Assembly (NCBI GenBank): GCA_014529385.2
Contig: CM043966.1
Coordinates: forward strand, 98,319,587 to 98,383,586
DNA length: 64,000 nt
Direction: 5' to 3'
DNA from: Adiantum capillus-veneris
Lineage: Eukaryota > Streptophyta > Polypodiopsida > Polypodiales > Pteridaceae
Shown here: positions 10,578-22,331 of the stretch, piece after piece
Layout: each line of letters opens with the position of its first letter
How positions within the stretch are numbered: position 1 is the stretch's first letter
Position numbers and translations under genes: made by a program
The notes under the pieces: model-generated
What the model was told of the DNA's origin: nothing
Seen by the model: only the letters and a program-made list of their open reading frames with translations
Databases searched by the model: none

Positions 10578-12500
10578 ACCATTTTTATAATAAAACTGCA
10601 TACCCTTACAGCAAAGTGGTATATAGAAAATCCAGTGGATACAGCTTAAAAGCTGAAGGGCCTGCTATTACAGATTGCTTCATAGCTTTCTAGAGTGATT
10701 GTGTACACCTGCCTTCTCCTTGGGACGTGCTCCATGGGTATTTTGATACATCGCACCAGATGTGAAAGTAGGTGGATGATAGGCTGCTTGTGGTCTAGCT
10801 TGAAGGTGTATGCATCCAATTGCTTGTAATACAGTCCTTGCACAACATATGAGCCTCTGTCAATTACATTGCTCCATTCATCAATGTACCCCTTCTCCAC
10901 GTTCTCCTTTTCTGCAACACACTTGACCAGATACAAATCCACATCTTCGGCCTTGGTTAAAGCATCTGGATTTACAGCAAATGTGTCTCCAAAACATAGA
11001 GCTCTACTCAACACATCATGATTACCTTTGTATGTGAAGTCATCATAGCCAATGACTTCCTCTGTCGAAACTTCATCTGTTTGCTCAAGTAATGGCTGAA
11101 AAATCTGATAATCCCAAGCCTCCACGTGAGCTTTATTGATGCAGTGATTGCACCTTCCGTTCATGCATGCATCACAGAAGCATGCCAACTTTCTTGTTGC
11201 AAGGGCAGTTGGATCCTGCGGGTTGTGACCACGAATAGCATGCAAAGAGCAAGTTTTTGCCACAGTGGCACAATTCCACTTAACTTTCTCCCTCTTTAAC
11301 CTCCCAGAACACACGAGCACATTCCCTTTCTTTTGAAGGATATGATGAAGGTGCTCCATGCGATAGGTTGGCCTGGCAATAAGCAACCACATCTGCTGCA
11401 CACTGCAATATAGCTCCATTAGGTTTTAGTTGTTCATGGGTCAAGGTTCTTTTCACAACTGCTCCTGCACCATCATGCTCGCCCTTTCCATGCCCTGATC
11501 CAAAGAAGAACCAGCTCATCCCAATCCCTGTGAGTCCACCATATCTTGCAACAAAATAGAAAGGCCTGGCTCCCTTGAATTGCGAGGCCGCACCATCTGA
11601 CCACACCCAATGTTGTTTACAAGTGACACCCTCTTGTTGTAACCAGTCATGGTGTAGCATGAAGCAATGTTGCACAAACAGTGTGTCATGGACCTTATCA
11701 TTTGATATGAAGAAGTGGATTGTTTTGACTACCTCCCCTGCCTTGCGGTAGTACGTTATGTGTACAAAAATAGTTACTTGACTAGAGTGCCAATGCATTG
11801 ACTGAATCTCATTTTGCTCCTTGAAGGCGTAATTTTCAGCAAAGTCAACAACTGAGATAATGACATCATCCGGAAAGCGAATTATACAATCCTTAAATTG
11901 TTGTCCTTGCCATCATGCCACATAGTTATGAGTGATGAAGAGCTTCAACTTGGTTTGCAACAGTCGAAGAAACTCCCAGCAGTGCATTTCTTTATGCAAA
12001 AGATCTTTTCTTTTCTTACTGTTTCCATGCTTGTCTTTTGCTTCTACATACACAAATACTTTCACATTAATACTCTTACCTGGATTTGTTGTTTCTAAGC
12101 AACATAATTCTAACTTCTTTACTCCACATATCTTACAGTCTCCCATCAGGCATTCCCTTCTATGGAAAAATGCATCTGCTGGCTTTGGACAGAGAACGGA
12201 CTCCCACATCTGTGTGACACCTTTGAACGTGTGATGTGAAGCCAGGCAGCCACTGCTAATGTTCTTGCATGTAGCACAGATATTGCATACACAGTTGCAA
12301 CATGTATCATGCAGCCCAAAAGCACGAGAGCGCATGTGGTTCAGTGCGTCTTTCAAAAAGGTCATCTACACATGGTATTTGCAACAGCATGTGTACCTAT
12401 CCTCCAGCCTCCTGCAAAAGAATGGCTTTAACATCTCAAACATCCTCATGCCAATCTTGCAACCTGGATGTTTTTGTTTGAATCTTTGAAAGAGCTCAAC

Positions 12501-14184
12501 CTGCAATATCCATATTTGATCAGTATGTTTACTAGGAGAAATAATCCAAACAGGACTATACGCATTTCTACTTAATACATCCACCATAGAAACAAATTGG
12601 TGTGTTAAACAGCACATTGTATGGTCCTAACATGCATGTAACTGGGTATAACATTGTATACTAAGCATGCTAGTTAGCATGTTGAGTATGCTAACTAGCA
12701 TAGCTGAGTATGCTAACTAGCATCTGCTGAGTATGCTAGCTAGCATAGCTGAATATGCTAACTAGCATAGCTGAGTATGCTAACTAGAATACTAGCTGTG
12801 CTAACAAGCACAATCAATGTGTAGTGTAGCATACGAGGCATACTCATCAGCATGCTAGTTAGCATGCTGAGTATACTCATCAGCATACTGAGTATGCTAA
12901 CTAGCATGCTGAGTTAGCATACTAGCTGTGCTAACTAGCATACTCATTAGCATACTAGCTAGCATACTCATCAGCATGCTAGTTAGCATGATGAGTATGC
13001 TAACTAGCATACTAGCTGTGCTAACAAGCACAATCAGTGTGTAGTTTAGCATACGAGGCATACTCATCAGCATGCTAGTTAGCATGCTGAGTATACTCAT
13101 CAGCATGCTAGGTAGCATGCTGAGTATGCTAGTTAGCATAGCTGAATATGCTAACTAGTATACTAGCTGTGCTTACAAGCATAATCAGTGTGCCATTTAG
13201 AATATGAGTCATTGTTAACCACATGAATGTGTGCTAAGAAGAATAGAAGGTATGCTAACTAGCATACATATTGTGCTATCCAGCACACTTATTATGTTGA
13301 ACAGCATAGCCAGCACACTACAAATGCTAACTAGCATAAATCATCTTACCCGTTATGCTACCTAGCATTCTCAGCTGTGCTAACTAGCATACTCATGAGC
13401 ATGCTGAGTATGCTAACTAGCATACTAGCATAAACCATCTTACCCGTTATGCTACTTAGCATTCTTAGCTGTGCTAACTAGCATACTCAACATGCTAGTT
13501 AGCTAGCTGAGTATGCTTACTAGCATGCTATATTGCTAGTTAGCACAGTTGAGTATGCTAACTAGCATACTAGTTGTGATAACAAGCAAAATCAGTGTGT
13601 AGTTTAACATATGAGTCATGGTTAACCACACAAAGTGTGCTAAGAAGAATAGAAGGTATGCTAACTAGCATACATATTGTGTTAGCCAACACACTTGTTA
13701 TGTTGAATAGCATAGCCAACACACTAGCATAAAAGGTGTTAAAGTAGCATACATATTGTGCTAACTAGCGTAGTCCTCAAGATCACTAGGCATGCTAACT
13801 AGCAGAAGATTTATGCTGAACACCATACCCACCATACAGGAATGCTAACTAGCATATACCATAAACCATCTTACCCATTATGCTAGTTAGCATACTACGA
13901 AAGGTAGCTAGCATACTCATTGTGTCAAAGAACATATAGAGCATGCTAGTTAGCATAATAGGTATGCTAACTAGCATAAAGGGTGTTATAGTAGCTTACA
14001 TATTGTGCTAGACAACATACTTATCATGCTAAATAGCATACCCAACATACTAGGAGTGAGACTATGCTAACTAGCACGACATACATAGCATAAAATATTG
14101 TGATAACTAGCATGCTATGTATGCTAGGTAGATTACTAGCATGCTAGAATGCATAAGTTATGGCGCAAGTATGTCATTGATCAC
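12501..14184 (-). other. Predicted intron of the transposase-like gene
   Basis: Minus-strand donor CAG/GTGATC and acceptor GATATTGCAG/GTTGAG with a branch-like TACTGAT about 25 bp before the acceptor. Removing it fuses two halves of a block that belongs together (DESQ then VELFQRF). Nearly all of it is the palindromic repeat array. Confidence 0.65.
12661..14146. repeat. Palindromic motif array, right block (about 1.5 kb)
   Basis: Dozens of copies of (AG)TATGCTAACTAGCATA and variants in both orientations, including GCATGCTAGTTAGCATGC. A longer unit starting ACTAGCTGTGCTAACAAGCA recurs near 12790, 13012 and (less exactly) 13160 and 13563. Another, with AAGAAGAATAGAAGGTATGC, recurs near 13234 and 13639, so the array grew by duplication of multi-motif blocks. 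The motif family matches 8061-8365. The array lies inside the predicted intron. It can fold into many hairpins. Short translations of it are meaningless. Confidence 0.9.
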
Positions 14185-14963
14185 CTGAGACTCATCCAGG
14201 AGGTGCACAGGGTGTTTTATGTAGCTTTTCCTTCCCACTCTCTTTCGACAAACATCCTTCTTGTTGGGTGAAACACGAGTCTCCTTTGTCCAAAATGTGT
14301 AGACCAATTCCTTAATTTCATTTGTGATAGGGCTATGACGGTGTTTCTTGTGACATTCAGCCAATGAAAACAGTCGAGCATTGACACCAGACTTCACATG
14401 CCGTGATTTTTCTTTGAACAAGCTGCGACCGTCGACTTTTAGGACCCTGGAGAATTTGGCAATAGGCATGTTTTCCTTTGAATTTATCATCATCTGCAGT
14501 GCTACATTCTTCAAAAATAGCTCGTCGTTAGAAGCTGGCTGCTTGACGATAGCTAGTGTGTTGCAGACATTGGAGACAATTGCACTCTGCACATCAGCCT
14601 CCTCCTCTAAAGACTGATCACGGATTGCCCGAACAAGCGGATGTTCAGCAACAAGGTTCTAGATTTCGCACTTTGCTTCTTTGTTGAGACCTTCAGTCCT
14701 GCTCTTGAAAGCTTTCACAATCTCGAAGGAGATTTTCCTTTTCTCCTCATCGTCGACGGCATGATGTCCTTGTTTAGTTGTCATCTGTCGGTGCTCCCGC
14801 TGTTTACGCTTTCTTTCTGTCTCATGTGATTCATTTCCTGTAATGGCTCCCTTCTGCAATGGCTCCCTGCTGCCTCCAATTCTAGTGGCAATAATGTTGT
14901 CTGCTGGTTTTCCATATCTGTAAGTCTGCTAAGCTTTGACAACTCAACTTCGAGGCAAGAAGC

Positions 14964-15196
<233 letters not shown>

Positions 15197-15399
15197 AGAG
15201 GCCACACCCCACGTCGTCGTCGTAACCGAAAACAGAGTCCACAACCCATATGGGAGGGAACAAATAATATATCTTATGGTTATTAAAATTTCAAACTTTA
15301 CTTGCTCTTTGGTTTTGAATAGATGCTAACAAGCACCTCTTACTAGCATTGTCCGGGACACCAAAAAGCACGACAAGTTAACATGCTTATACCCTGCAG

Positions 15400-16230
15400 C
15401 TTGGTTTGGGCCTCTAATAGCTCTATCTCAAGCTCAAGGATTTTGCCACACAAAATGTCAGATGTCTCTCCTTGTCTTGCAAGATCTTGCCCTTAAATTG
15501 CTAATGCAATGACCTTCTTCGAGAAGTATAACTATGAGAAATTTGCATGTAGGCATTGGATTAGGTGTTACTTGATACCACTTTCTCTGCAATCCGACCA
15601 TGCCCAACACCAAAACTCTTGCAGCAGTCTGACCAATCTACACACTCCCAAGGATTTTGTAAACATAGCATTGCTGTATTAAGTAGAGTGCCATTTGGTT
15701 ATTGTTTGGCATAACTCACTCTTGTCGTATGAATCTTTGTAGCAATACTCATGCAAGCCCTTTGTGATGAAAATTTGATAGCTTTATTGGAGCTAATTCC
15801 TTTGCATTGTCATTGATTCAAAATATTTGCTAATGCAAAAAGTGGTTTGTACAAAGCTTCCAACACTCTTTAAGGCTGAGAGGCTTGCCTTGCAACCCGG
15901 AGTCGTTCTTTTTTATTCTAGCAATAGCTTCAAGGTATTTCTCTTGGCCATAGCGCACTCTCTCTTCTTTGTAGATGGCATGTGCTTGAGCGTGGTTAAG
16001 TTCTTCTTCCATATTTGTCAATCAAGCAAATATTTCATCATTGGAAAGACTTATCGGCGTGAAGTTAACAAGTCATCACTTTTAAATCTTGAAAGAAAAA
16101 GACAGAATAACGTAATCACGTTGCAAGAAAGACACAAAATATCTATCACCATGTTGTTGGAGAGAGACGAGATAACTTGATCAATTATAAAAATCTACAT
16201 TTGCAACTAGAGAGGAAAATAATTAAATCA
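15400..16230 (-). other. Unidentified minus-strand coding remnant
   Basis: The minus strand gives stretches with a protein-like composition broken by stops, such as EERVRYGQEKYLEAIARIKK and ALYLIQQCYVYKILGSV (about 16000-15640). I do not recognise the family. It follows the kinase-like pseudogene on the same strand and might be its downstream part, or a separate gene. No firm boundaries. Confidence 0.25.
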
Positions 16231-16599
16231 TCACTTTAACCATCAGTTAGTCGTAGACCAAAAATCATTACAATGTCATAGCCCATGCTATGGGCACTGT
16301 TTAGACAGAGAGAAAGATCAAAAGCGTTAGATCGGGTTGAGGGATTGTTTCGCTTTCCACTCTTAAGGTGGGTAAGTACATTTCTCAAAAAGTACTTTTG
16401 TTTTGTGTTTGTGGCATTGACATACACGTCAAGAGTTGTCTACAAGTATGACACATGGAGAAGATATCCATGGATTTATTCCAAGGAGAGGAATTAGTAG
16501 ATATGAATTCTGGGGCAGCCCATGGAAAATCTCTCTCGGTTTGCTTTCTAGGTTTTTATTTGCAAGTTGCAGAGAGAAGGAAAGCATGCCATTGTTTTG

Positions 16600-17330
16600 G
16601 TCTTTGTACATGACCCCCAATCCACAATGCCTATATAAGCCCCCTTTTGTCCAAAATGAAGCATCATGTTGAGGGAATGCAGGTCATTGCGGAGATAGTC
16701 ATGCACATGTAGATACTTTTGAGACTAAAGAAGAGTGTTTAATATCAACAAAATATTATTTTGGAACTGCTCTATTGTTCCTTCAGTGGTCACATAATTG
16801 TGAATGGCAAGTTGAGAGCCATATGCATTGCACTCTTTTATCCACTTCTCTACACGGCCTCCATTCCAAAAACATGAAATGAGCATTGGATGCTCTATCT
16901 GGTGGACCATGGCAAGTGGATAAACAATGCCACGATGAGTGATGTCCAAAATTGTGGCTTTGTCTATAACCTGTTGATCCACTATGGGTCCATGCAAGTG
17001 AACTCTAAAGAGCTTCATTGCATATAGTGGATCTTTAAATGCAGGATGTGTGACACCTACATGCTTCACATGTGCCCATCTCCCTTCTCCCAACTGTGGA
17101 GTTTGTATGTTGAAGATTGTAGTTTTTGGTAAAAGATGCAATACAGGGGGCACCTGAGAATGATAGAGAGTGAGAGTGGCACTAGCAGCAGGCTCTATTC
17201 TATCGGTAGCTCTTGGCTCTTTGGTAGCATCACAAGAGCTGGCTTCCCCTCTCATTTGCCCTGCTACTCTTTCTAGCTTCTCCTTACTCTTGAACTCAAT
17301 ATACAACTATTGCATAAGTTGTATACGAGT
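16600..17330 (-). pseudogene. Protein-kinase-like pseudogene
   Basis: The minus strand reads LGEGRWAHVKHVG...YAMKLFR, which fits the glycine-rich loop and the ATP-binding Lys block of protein kinases (about 17050-16990). A middle part (ATILDITHRGIVYPLAMV) resembles the C-helix and strand region. After a TAG at 16725 the frame continues YLRNDLHSLNMMLHFG and IGIVDWG, which fit the catalytic loop (Asp-x-x-x-x-Asn) and the Mg-binding DFG, here DWG. From about 16620 the reading splits between frames. Kinases of this DWG type phosphorylate Ser/Thr/Tyr or small substrates. It lies between the transposase-like gene and the truncated end of Gypsy element C, and is a dead copy of a gene or a captured fragment. 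Confidence 0.55.
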
Positions 17331-17734
17331 GGCTATGCCTGGCAAAGTAATGATTTCGTGATTTTTTTGATCTTGAAAATCTTTGTGATCTATCCAATAG
17401 ACTGCTTGACCATGGTCAATAAGAAACCTGATGTCATTAGAGATATGTCAAAAGTAGTGAGCGTAAATACCAGCTGGAGCTGCTCAAATCTAGCCTTTGC
17501 TACTAAGGCCTTTGTGAAGAGAAGAGGGGTTTAGGAAATGACAAATCTCAATGTCTGACATGTCCTGAAAGTGATGTACTATAACTTGGAAGCAACATTT
17601 TTGTTGATGTTTTGCTAGCTTGGTATCCGGCATATCTATGAGATATAATTTTAAAACATAAATGTTACCAGAGGAGAGGGTAAACTATCAAAATCGTGTC
17701 ATGACCCTAAACCATAAACAATTGACATAATTTT

Positions 17735-18286
17735 TAGCAAACAATGCTATGGCATGCTCTTCTTGAAGCAAAACTGCTCCAAGGCAATCACCACAAGCAT
17801 CATATTGGACCTCAAGTGGCTTTGAGAGATCTAGAAGCATGAGGATGGGTTGGGAAGTAAGCTTCTCTTTGAGCTTATCAAAAGCATTTTGCTCCTTAAG
17901 AGATTTTTTCTACGAAGTGTCTATAGTATGTGCACATACCAATAAAGCTTCTTAGTGCTTAGTCTATGCTTTCATTACCTCTAGCTTTGATGGGTCCATA
18001 CGTATACCATCTTGAGAGATAATATTACCTAGGTATTGAATCTCTTGAAGGAAAAAATTGCTTTTCTTTTGGTTGAGAAAAATCATGTTCTCCCTCAATG
18101 TTTGAAAAATCACTTGGAGATGTTTCTTATGTTCCTCCAAAGACATGGAGTAGATGATGATATCATCAAAGAACACTCCAGTCTAAAAGGTTTCTTTATT
18201 AGATGATTGAACGTGGCCGGTGCATTAGTCAAGCCAAAAGGCATGATTAGATATTCATAAAGACCAAATGTTGTGTGAAACTCTTT
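17735..18286 (-). pseudogene. pol: Pol of Gypsy element C, 3' part (end of RT and RNase H)
   Basis: Reading from the insertion point of element B, the minus strand gives [20 protein letters not shown], then [16 protein letters not shown] with the catalytic FxDD of reverse transcriptase, the thumb region YLGNIISQDGIRMDPSK, and LTSQPILMLLDLSKPLEVQY then GAVLLQEEHA, the connection/RNase H start. Stops and a frameshift are present. The reading stops at about 17735, so the integrase and 3' LTR are missing. The other part of the same gene is at 31757-33440. The split falls inside the palm domain and is filled by element B. Confidence 0.85.
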
Positions 18287-19328
18287 CGTGCCATGGCACG
18301 TGCATAATGTGAAACCAAATTATCTACCTCACTCTCAATGCTTTTGCTATGTGGGACCAAATGCTATGATGTACATAGTGTGATATATGCGAAAATAGAT
18401 GCCACAGTCGGAGCTCTGTATATACCTTACGGGGAGAGCGAGTCCCTCGACGTGGCACTATGGCATGCCTTTTCATATAAATATACAACTATTTTGCTTT
18501 AGAAATGTACAAATTTCAAGTGTATCAAAGTGGCACGCTCGTTTTGCCTAGAAAGTTGAATACGGGCGATCTCTGCCAAAAATAGTAGGTTTCATGCGCG
18601 GGCGTAAGAGATGCATCCAGAGTCCTTTCCAAGTGGAAAAATAAGGCTCAAGATGAAATTTAATCCCAATGGGATTTCCCACAATTTCAGGGATTTTCCC
18701 AGCTCGTTTGGGCTGTTTACGGGCAAAAAAAGGGCATTTTTGGTCTAAAAATGACCAGCAATTGGTCATAAAATGATTAAAAATGACCCAAAATTGGTCA
18801 AAAATGGCTCAAAATTGCACATCACTCACGGTTCCATGACTACAAGAAGCGAGGGATAATTTTAGAAGAACAATATCAGCACTATATGCCTCTCTGTGAA
18901 GGGATACAAAGCCTGCACCTAAGGTATGCTAGTGTAGTCCCATGCTGTTCCAACCCTGTATTTGAGGCTGTGAGGCCAACAATTAGAGTTTCCCCTCTTC
19001 AAATAACTACTTGGGAATGTATAATGAAGTTCTAAAGCTTCCATGAAATGGCTACGATGGAGAATTGAAGCGTTTGTGTAGGGTTTTTATCAGGGCGAAA
19101 GATCACGACAACCGTGTGATTGGCAGCGAAGCTACACCAAATCATCACACACACAAGAGTTTTGAGTTGATCTTGGTTCTATTTGAAAGAGAAGCTTTCA
19201 TGGCTGGAGTTTTGTTATTTTTGAGTTTGTTTTTAGCCTCAAATCTTCTACGACTTGCTTGATTTTGCTGCGAACTCTCACAGTCAGAGGCCCGACGCTT
19301 TCCTAGCTGCACTCCGCACTTCTCGACA
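18287..19328 (+). repeat. 5' LTR of Gypsy element B
   Basis: Begins (C)GTGCCATGGCAC, where the right LTR has TGTGCTGTGGCAC, so the expected TG start is mutated. Ends ...CTTCTCGACA just before the PBS. The GTGCCATGGCAC start is a perfect palindrome. About 1.04 kb. Confidence 0.85.
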
Positions 19329-19334
19329 CAGGTT

Positions 19335-19350
19335 TGGTGAACCCGATGCG
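19335..19350 (+). promoter_or_regulatory. Primer-binding site of element B
   Basis: TGGTGAACCCGATGCG a few bases after the LTR. Element D has TGGTGAACCCGACGAG at the same place, which supports the call. The tRNA was not assigned. Confidence 0.7.
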
Positions 19351-19412
19351 AAGTAGGCTAGGGTGAGGGTTCAAAAGCTTCATTGAAGGTATCAAAACAA
19401 AGGTTTAAAGCT

Positions 19413-21173
19413 ATGGAACAACAAGAGCAATAGGGGGTTCGGTTTGATCCTGTCACAATGCAAATGTTTCAAGCTTTTGCGGTATTTATGTAGCAACAAC
19501 AAGGTGCGAAAAGGAGAGAGATTTCCTCAACTAAAGTGGTTCAATCTGTGGTGAACAAAATGGAACAATTTAAAGGTAAAGATGTATTAAAGTATCTTTG
19601 TGGATATGTAAAGGAGATGGAGCTTCATCAAGTGCCTGAAGCAGAGATGGTGCAAAGTTTTGAACTAGCTGTGGTTCTCGAGATCAGAGAGCATGTAAGG
19701 GGAATTAGAAACGAGCATGGGGCAACTTGGGAAGCATTCAAATTATCCTTTAAAGAAGAGCATTTCATGGAAGACTCCAAAAGGGTGACAAAGAGGACTT
19801 TTCTAGAGTGGGTAGCTTGGCCAAAAGAGGGACTTTTGCCTACCGAACTACTAAGGGAATTTGAATGCCGCTATGATCAACTTTCAAGGACTGAGAATGC
19901 TACCCTAAACTCAGAGAAGACAGAGCTCTTTTTGCAAGATGTAGGCAAAGAGATTCAAGAGAAGTTAGAGTTACTGCTTGAGGATAAGGATGGGGAACAA
20001 GGCTTAAAGACTAATTGGAATGAGGTCGAAGATGCAATTTCACTGCTAGCCAAGCTACAACGACGAAGAGACAAGATGATCGTCAACCCTACTCAAGCCC
20101 CAAGTGTTCCTGAGAGTCCCATGAAGCCTGTGATTGTGGTTCTAAAGAGTGACAAATCCATCCTCGATGATATTGTTAAGGGAATGCAAGAATTGAAGTT
20201 AAAGCTTACAAGGCTAGAAGAGAAGGGCAACCATCAGGTCAATCTACAGTGACCTCAAAGCAGAGAAGGTTTTGTGAATAGATTCATATGCTGTGATAGT
20301 ACCGGCCATGGAAGGAGGGATTGTGAAAGTTTCAAAGATTCTTTGACAAAGGAGCTTGTTTTCTTTAAAGATGGTAAAATTCACTTAAGTGAAATAGGTA
20401 ATCTCTTGGGTACAAACGTTGGCAAAGGTGGGATGAAGAAGCTAGTGGAGGACATGGCTACTAGACATGCCATCTCAATGGTTGAGGGAGCCGCCTATGG
20501 GTCGAAGGTGGAGCGTATAAAGCAAACATGAGTCAAGGTTGGAGAAGAAGCATCTAATGGGATTGGAGAACTGTGGCCATGGACAATAGATTCTACTGTG
20601 AAAGGTAAAATGACTAAAGAGGTTTTACATGAATCTGGAGACTGCATTCGGCTAGAAACAAGTTGGAATAACCCTGTATACTCTTTGTTAGTGCATGCAT
20701 ACATTGAAAAATGTCAAGCCAATGAGGTCGTTGTCGAAGAGAAACGTAGGCGTGATAATGGGGATGAAGGGCCTTCAAAACGGGCGACGAGGAGTGGGGG
20801 AAAAAATGACACAGTGCCTCCTAGATCACTTTCCCTACAACAAATGTCTGTCCGTGAAGTGCCTATGCAAGAAGCCTCTAAACAAAAGAAGAAGGATGCA
20901 ACGAAAGCTAAAGCAAAGGGTCCGGCCTACAAGCTCCAATCTGACATAAAAGTAGCAACAGATCTTAAAAAGGTTTTGGAAGAGAGGATTTTGAACAACA
21001 AGGTGGAATTTACGCTGGCTAAGGTTCTTGGAATAGAAAAGACGGAGTTCCATGAAGAGATAATTGGTATCATCAAGAGGAAGCGGCATCTTACTAAATC
21101 TATCCATGTACAGGGTGAAGAAGAGACTTTCAATGCACAAGGGAGTACAGATCTATGGCAAGAAAGGTTATGA
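19413..21173 (+). pseudogene. gag: Gag of element B, broken by stops
   Basis: The homologous intact Gag of element D (51759-53204) sets the start at ATG 19413 (MEQQEQ then TAG). A second TAG follows at the position where D has a Gln codon (FAVFM*QQQ). The long open part starts at 19536 and includes YLCGYVKEMELHQVPEAEM, IREHVRGIRNEHGATW, RVTKRTFLEWVA and ELLREFECRYDQL. A CCHC knuckle CCDSTGHGRRDC is near 20287-20325. The frame then continues past a stop region to 20598-21173 (EAGD-like block and a basic tail). It forms the particle and binds RNA. Stops where D has Gln fit CAG to TAG changes. Confidence 0.85.
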
Positions 21174-21792
21174 AACTGTTGCTGAATGCTACAAGTCTAG
21201 GGGAGGAGTAAAACAGGTTCACTTCTTGGATGATGATGATGAATTTGAGACCATTCACAAGAGTTATTACTCCAAGACTCATTGGGAAAGAGCAACTATA
21301 GAGACCCTAGTGAAAGTGGGAGACTTAGAAGAGCCATATATTGCACTAATAGATCATGGGTCAAAAATTAATCTTATGTCAAAGAGTTTATATCAAAAGG
21401 GAAAATGGCCAATTGATATAAATCATGGATGGATGATCCATGCAGTAAACAACTCATCAGGAGAGCTGTACGGAGCTTGTCCAAATGTAAAGGTGACTAT
21501 ATGGGACATGAAAGATTACCAGAATTTCTTTGTACAGGAGATGTCTACATACCCTCCTATCCTTGAGCAACCATATATCACTTCTACTTGCATGGAAACC
21601 AAGGTAATGTACGATGGGTCAGCCTATGCTAGGATAAGGAGCAGGGATGGAAAGCGTGTAGTACAATTTCTTATTGTTTGTGTGGACCATGAAAAGAACC
21701 GTGAAAGTCTTAGAGAGCAACCCTTACCAAAGACAAACAAAGAATTCAAGGACTACAGCGATATGAGGGGTTTTGGCTATGTACCATTATAG
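21064..21792 (+). pseudogene. Aspartic protease of element B
   Basis: The active site reads YIALIDHGSKINLMSKSLY (about 21345-21395), the DxGS type of retropepsin, where the canonical form is D(S/T)G(A/S). Upstream is a linker with EFETIHKSYYSKTHWERAT. The domain cuts the element polyprotein. It is followed by a foldback insertion before the RT, and the frame is different from the start of the RT ORF. Confidence 0.75.
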
Positions 21793-21879
21793 AGAGGGAT
21801 TGCAGTGGTACAAGAAGAGAAAAGTTCTCGCATGATGTATATGCAAAGGAAATGTTTTCTATGGGTTTTGTAGGATTAA

Positions 21880-22331
21880 CATTAGGAAAAATTTGGACTC
21901 ACAAAGGGGCTCTTTAAGGATTTTGACTTTACCTCTCTCTACCAAAACGGGTGCATGGATAAATTTTTGCAAACAAACTCCAAAGTTGGCGGAGGTTTGA
22001 CAGTTAGAACGTCCTCTTCAAGCTCTATCTATTGATATATAGCACGCCATGAGATTCCTCATATTTTAGAAGATTCTTTTTTTTATTCACTTAGATTCCA
22101 ACAGAGTTGTCACATCATAGGTGAATCAAAAAAAGAATCTTCTAAAATATGAGGAATCTCATGGCATGCTATATATCAGTAGATAGAGCTTGAAGAGGAC
22201 ATTCTAACTGTCAAACCTCCGTCAACTTTGGAGTTTGTTTGCAAAAATTTATCCATGCACCCGTTTTGGTAGAGAGAGGTAAAGTCAAACTCCTTAAAGG
22301 GCCCCTTTGTGAGTCCCAAATTTGCCTAATG
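21880..22331. mobile_element. Foldback (long inverted repeat) element inside element B
   Basis: Two arms of about 210 bp are near-perfect inverted copies: CATTAGG...AAATTTGG at 21880 pairs with CCAAATTTGCCTAATG ending at 22331. The arms continue through TTTACCTCTCTCTACC, GCATGGATAAATTTTTGCAA and ATTCCTCATATTTTAGAAGA to a short loop around 22095-22120. No ORF inside. A TSD could not be fixed. The arrangement is that of a MITE or foldback transposon. It separates the protease and RT frames. Confidence 0.85.

Larger units (their letters stand above)
10646..14859 (-). pseudogene. DDE-type transposase-like gene of an unnamed family, two exons, decayed
   Basis: Exon 1 (about 14859-14185) holds VSPNKKDVCRKRVGRKSY and HPVHLLDESQ, with one in-frame TAG near 14659. 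A CAG/GTGA donor at 14185/14184 and a TATTGCAG/GT acceptor at 12501/12500 remove 1684 bp in phase 0, joining LLDESQ to VELFQRFKQKHPG. Exon 2 has a Cys-rich part (CCNCVCNICATC) and then three acidic blocks: SVVDFAENYAF, WSDGAASQFKG and GHGKGEHDGAGAVVKR. A second Cys cluster, CFCDACMNGRCNHC, follows. Spacing of the acidic blocks suits a DDE/D nuclease. From memory, the same block order occurs in uncharacterised, transposon-like proteins of many invertebrates. Breaks are TAG 12366, TGA 11913 and a frameshift near 11350-11375. The true start is unresolved; a (GA)n tract lies just upstream. A second copy is at 42227-43190. Confidence 0.75.

Noticed and set aside
10646-12500. KDZ, hAT, Mutator or CACTA transposase
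   Set aside because: The signature blocks of those families as I know them are not seen; the WSDG and HGKGxxDG blocks point to another family.
12897-13139. ORF rich in MLTSML-type repeats
   Set aside because: Translation of the palindromic array inside the predicted intron.
8061-14146. CRISPR-like array
   Set aside because: The units are contiguous palindromes without unique spacers of constant length, in a plant nuclear genome with introns.
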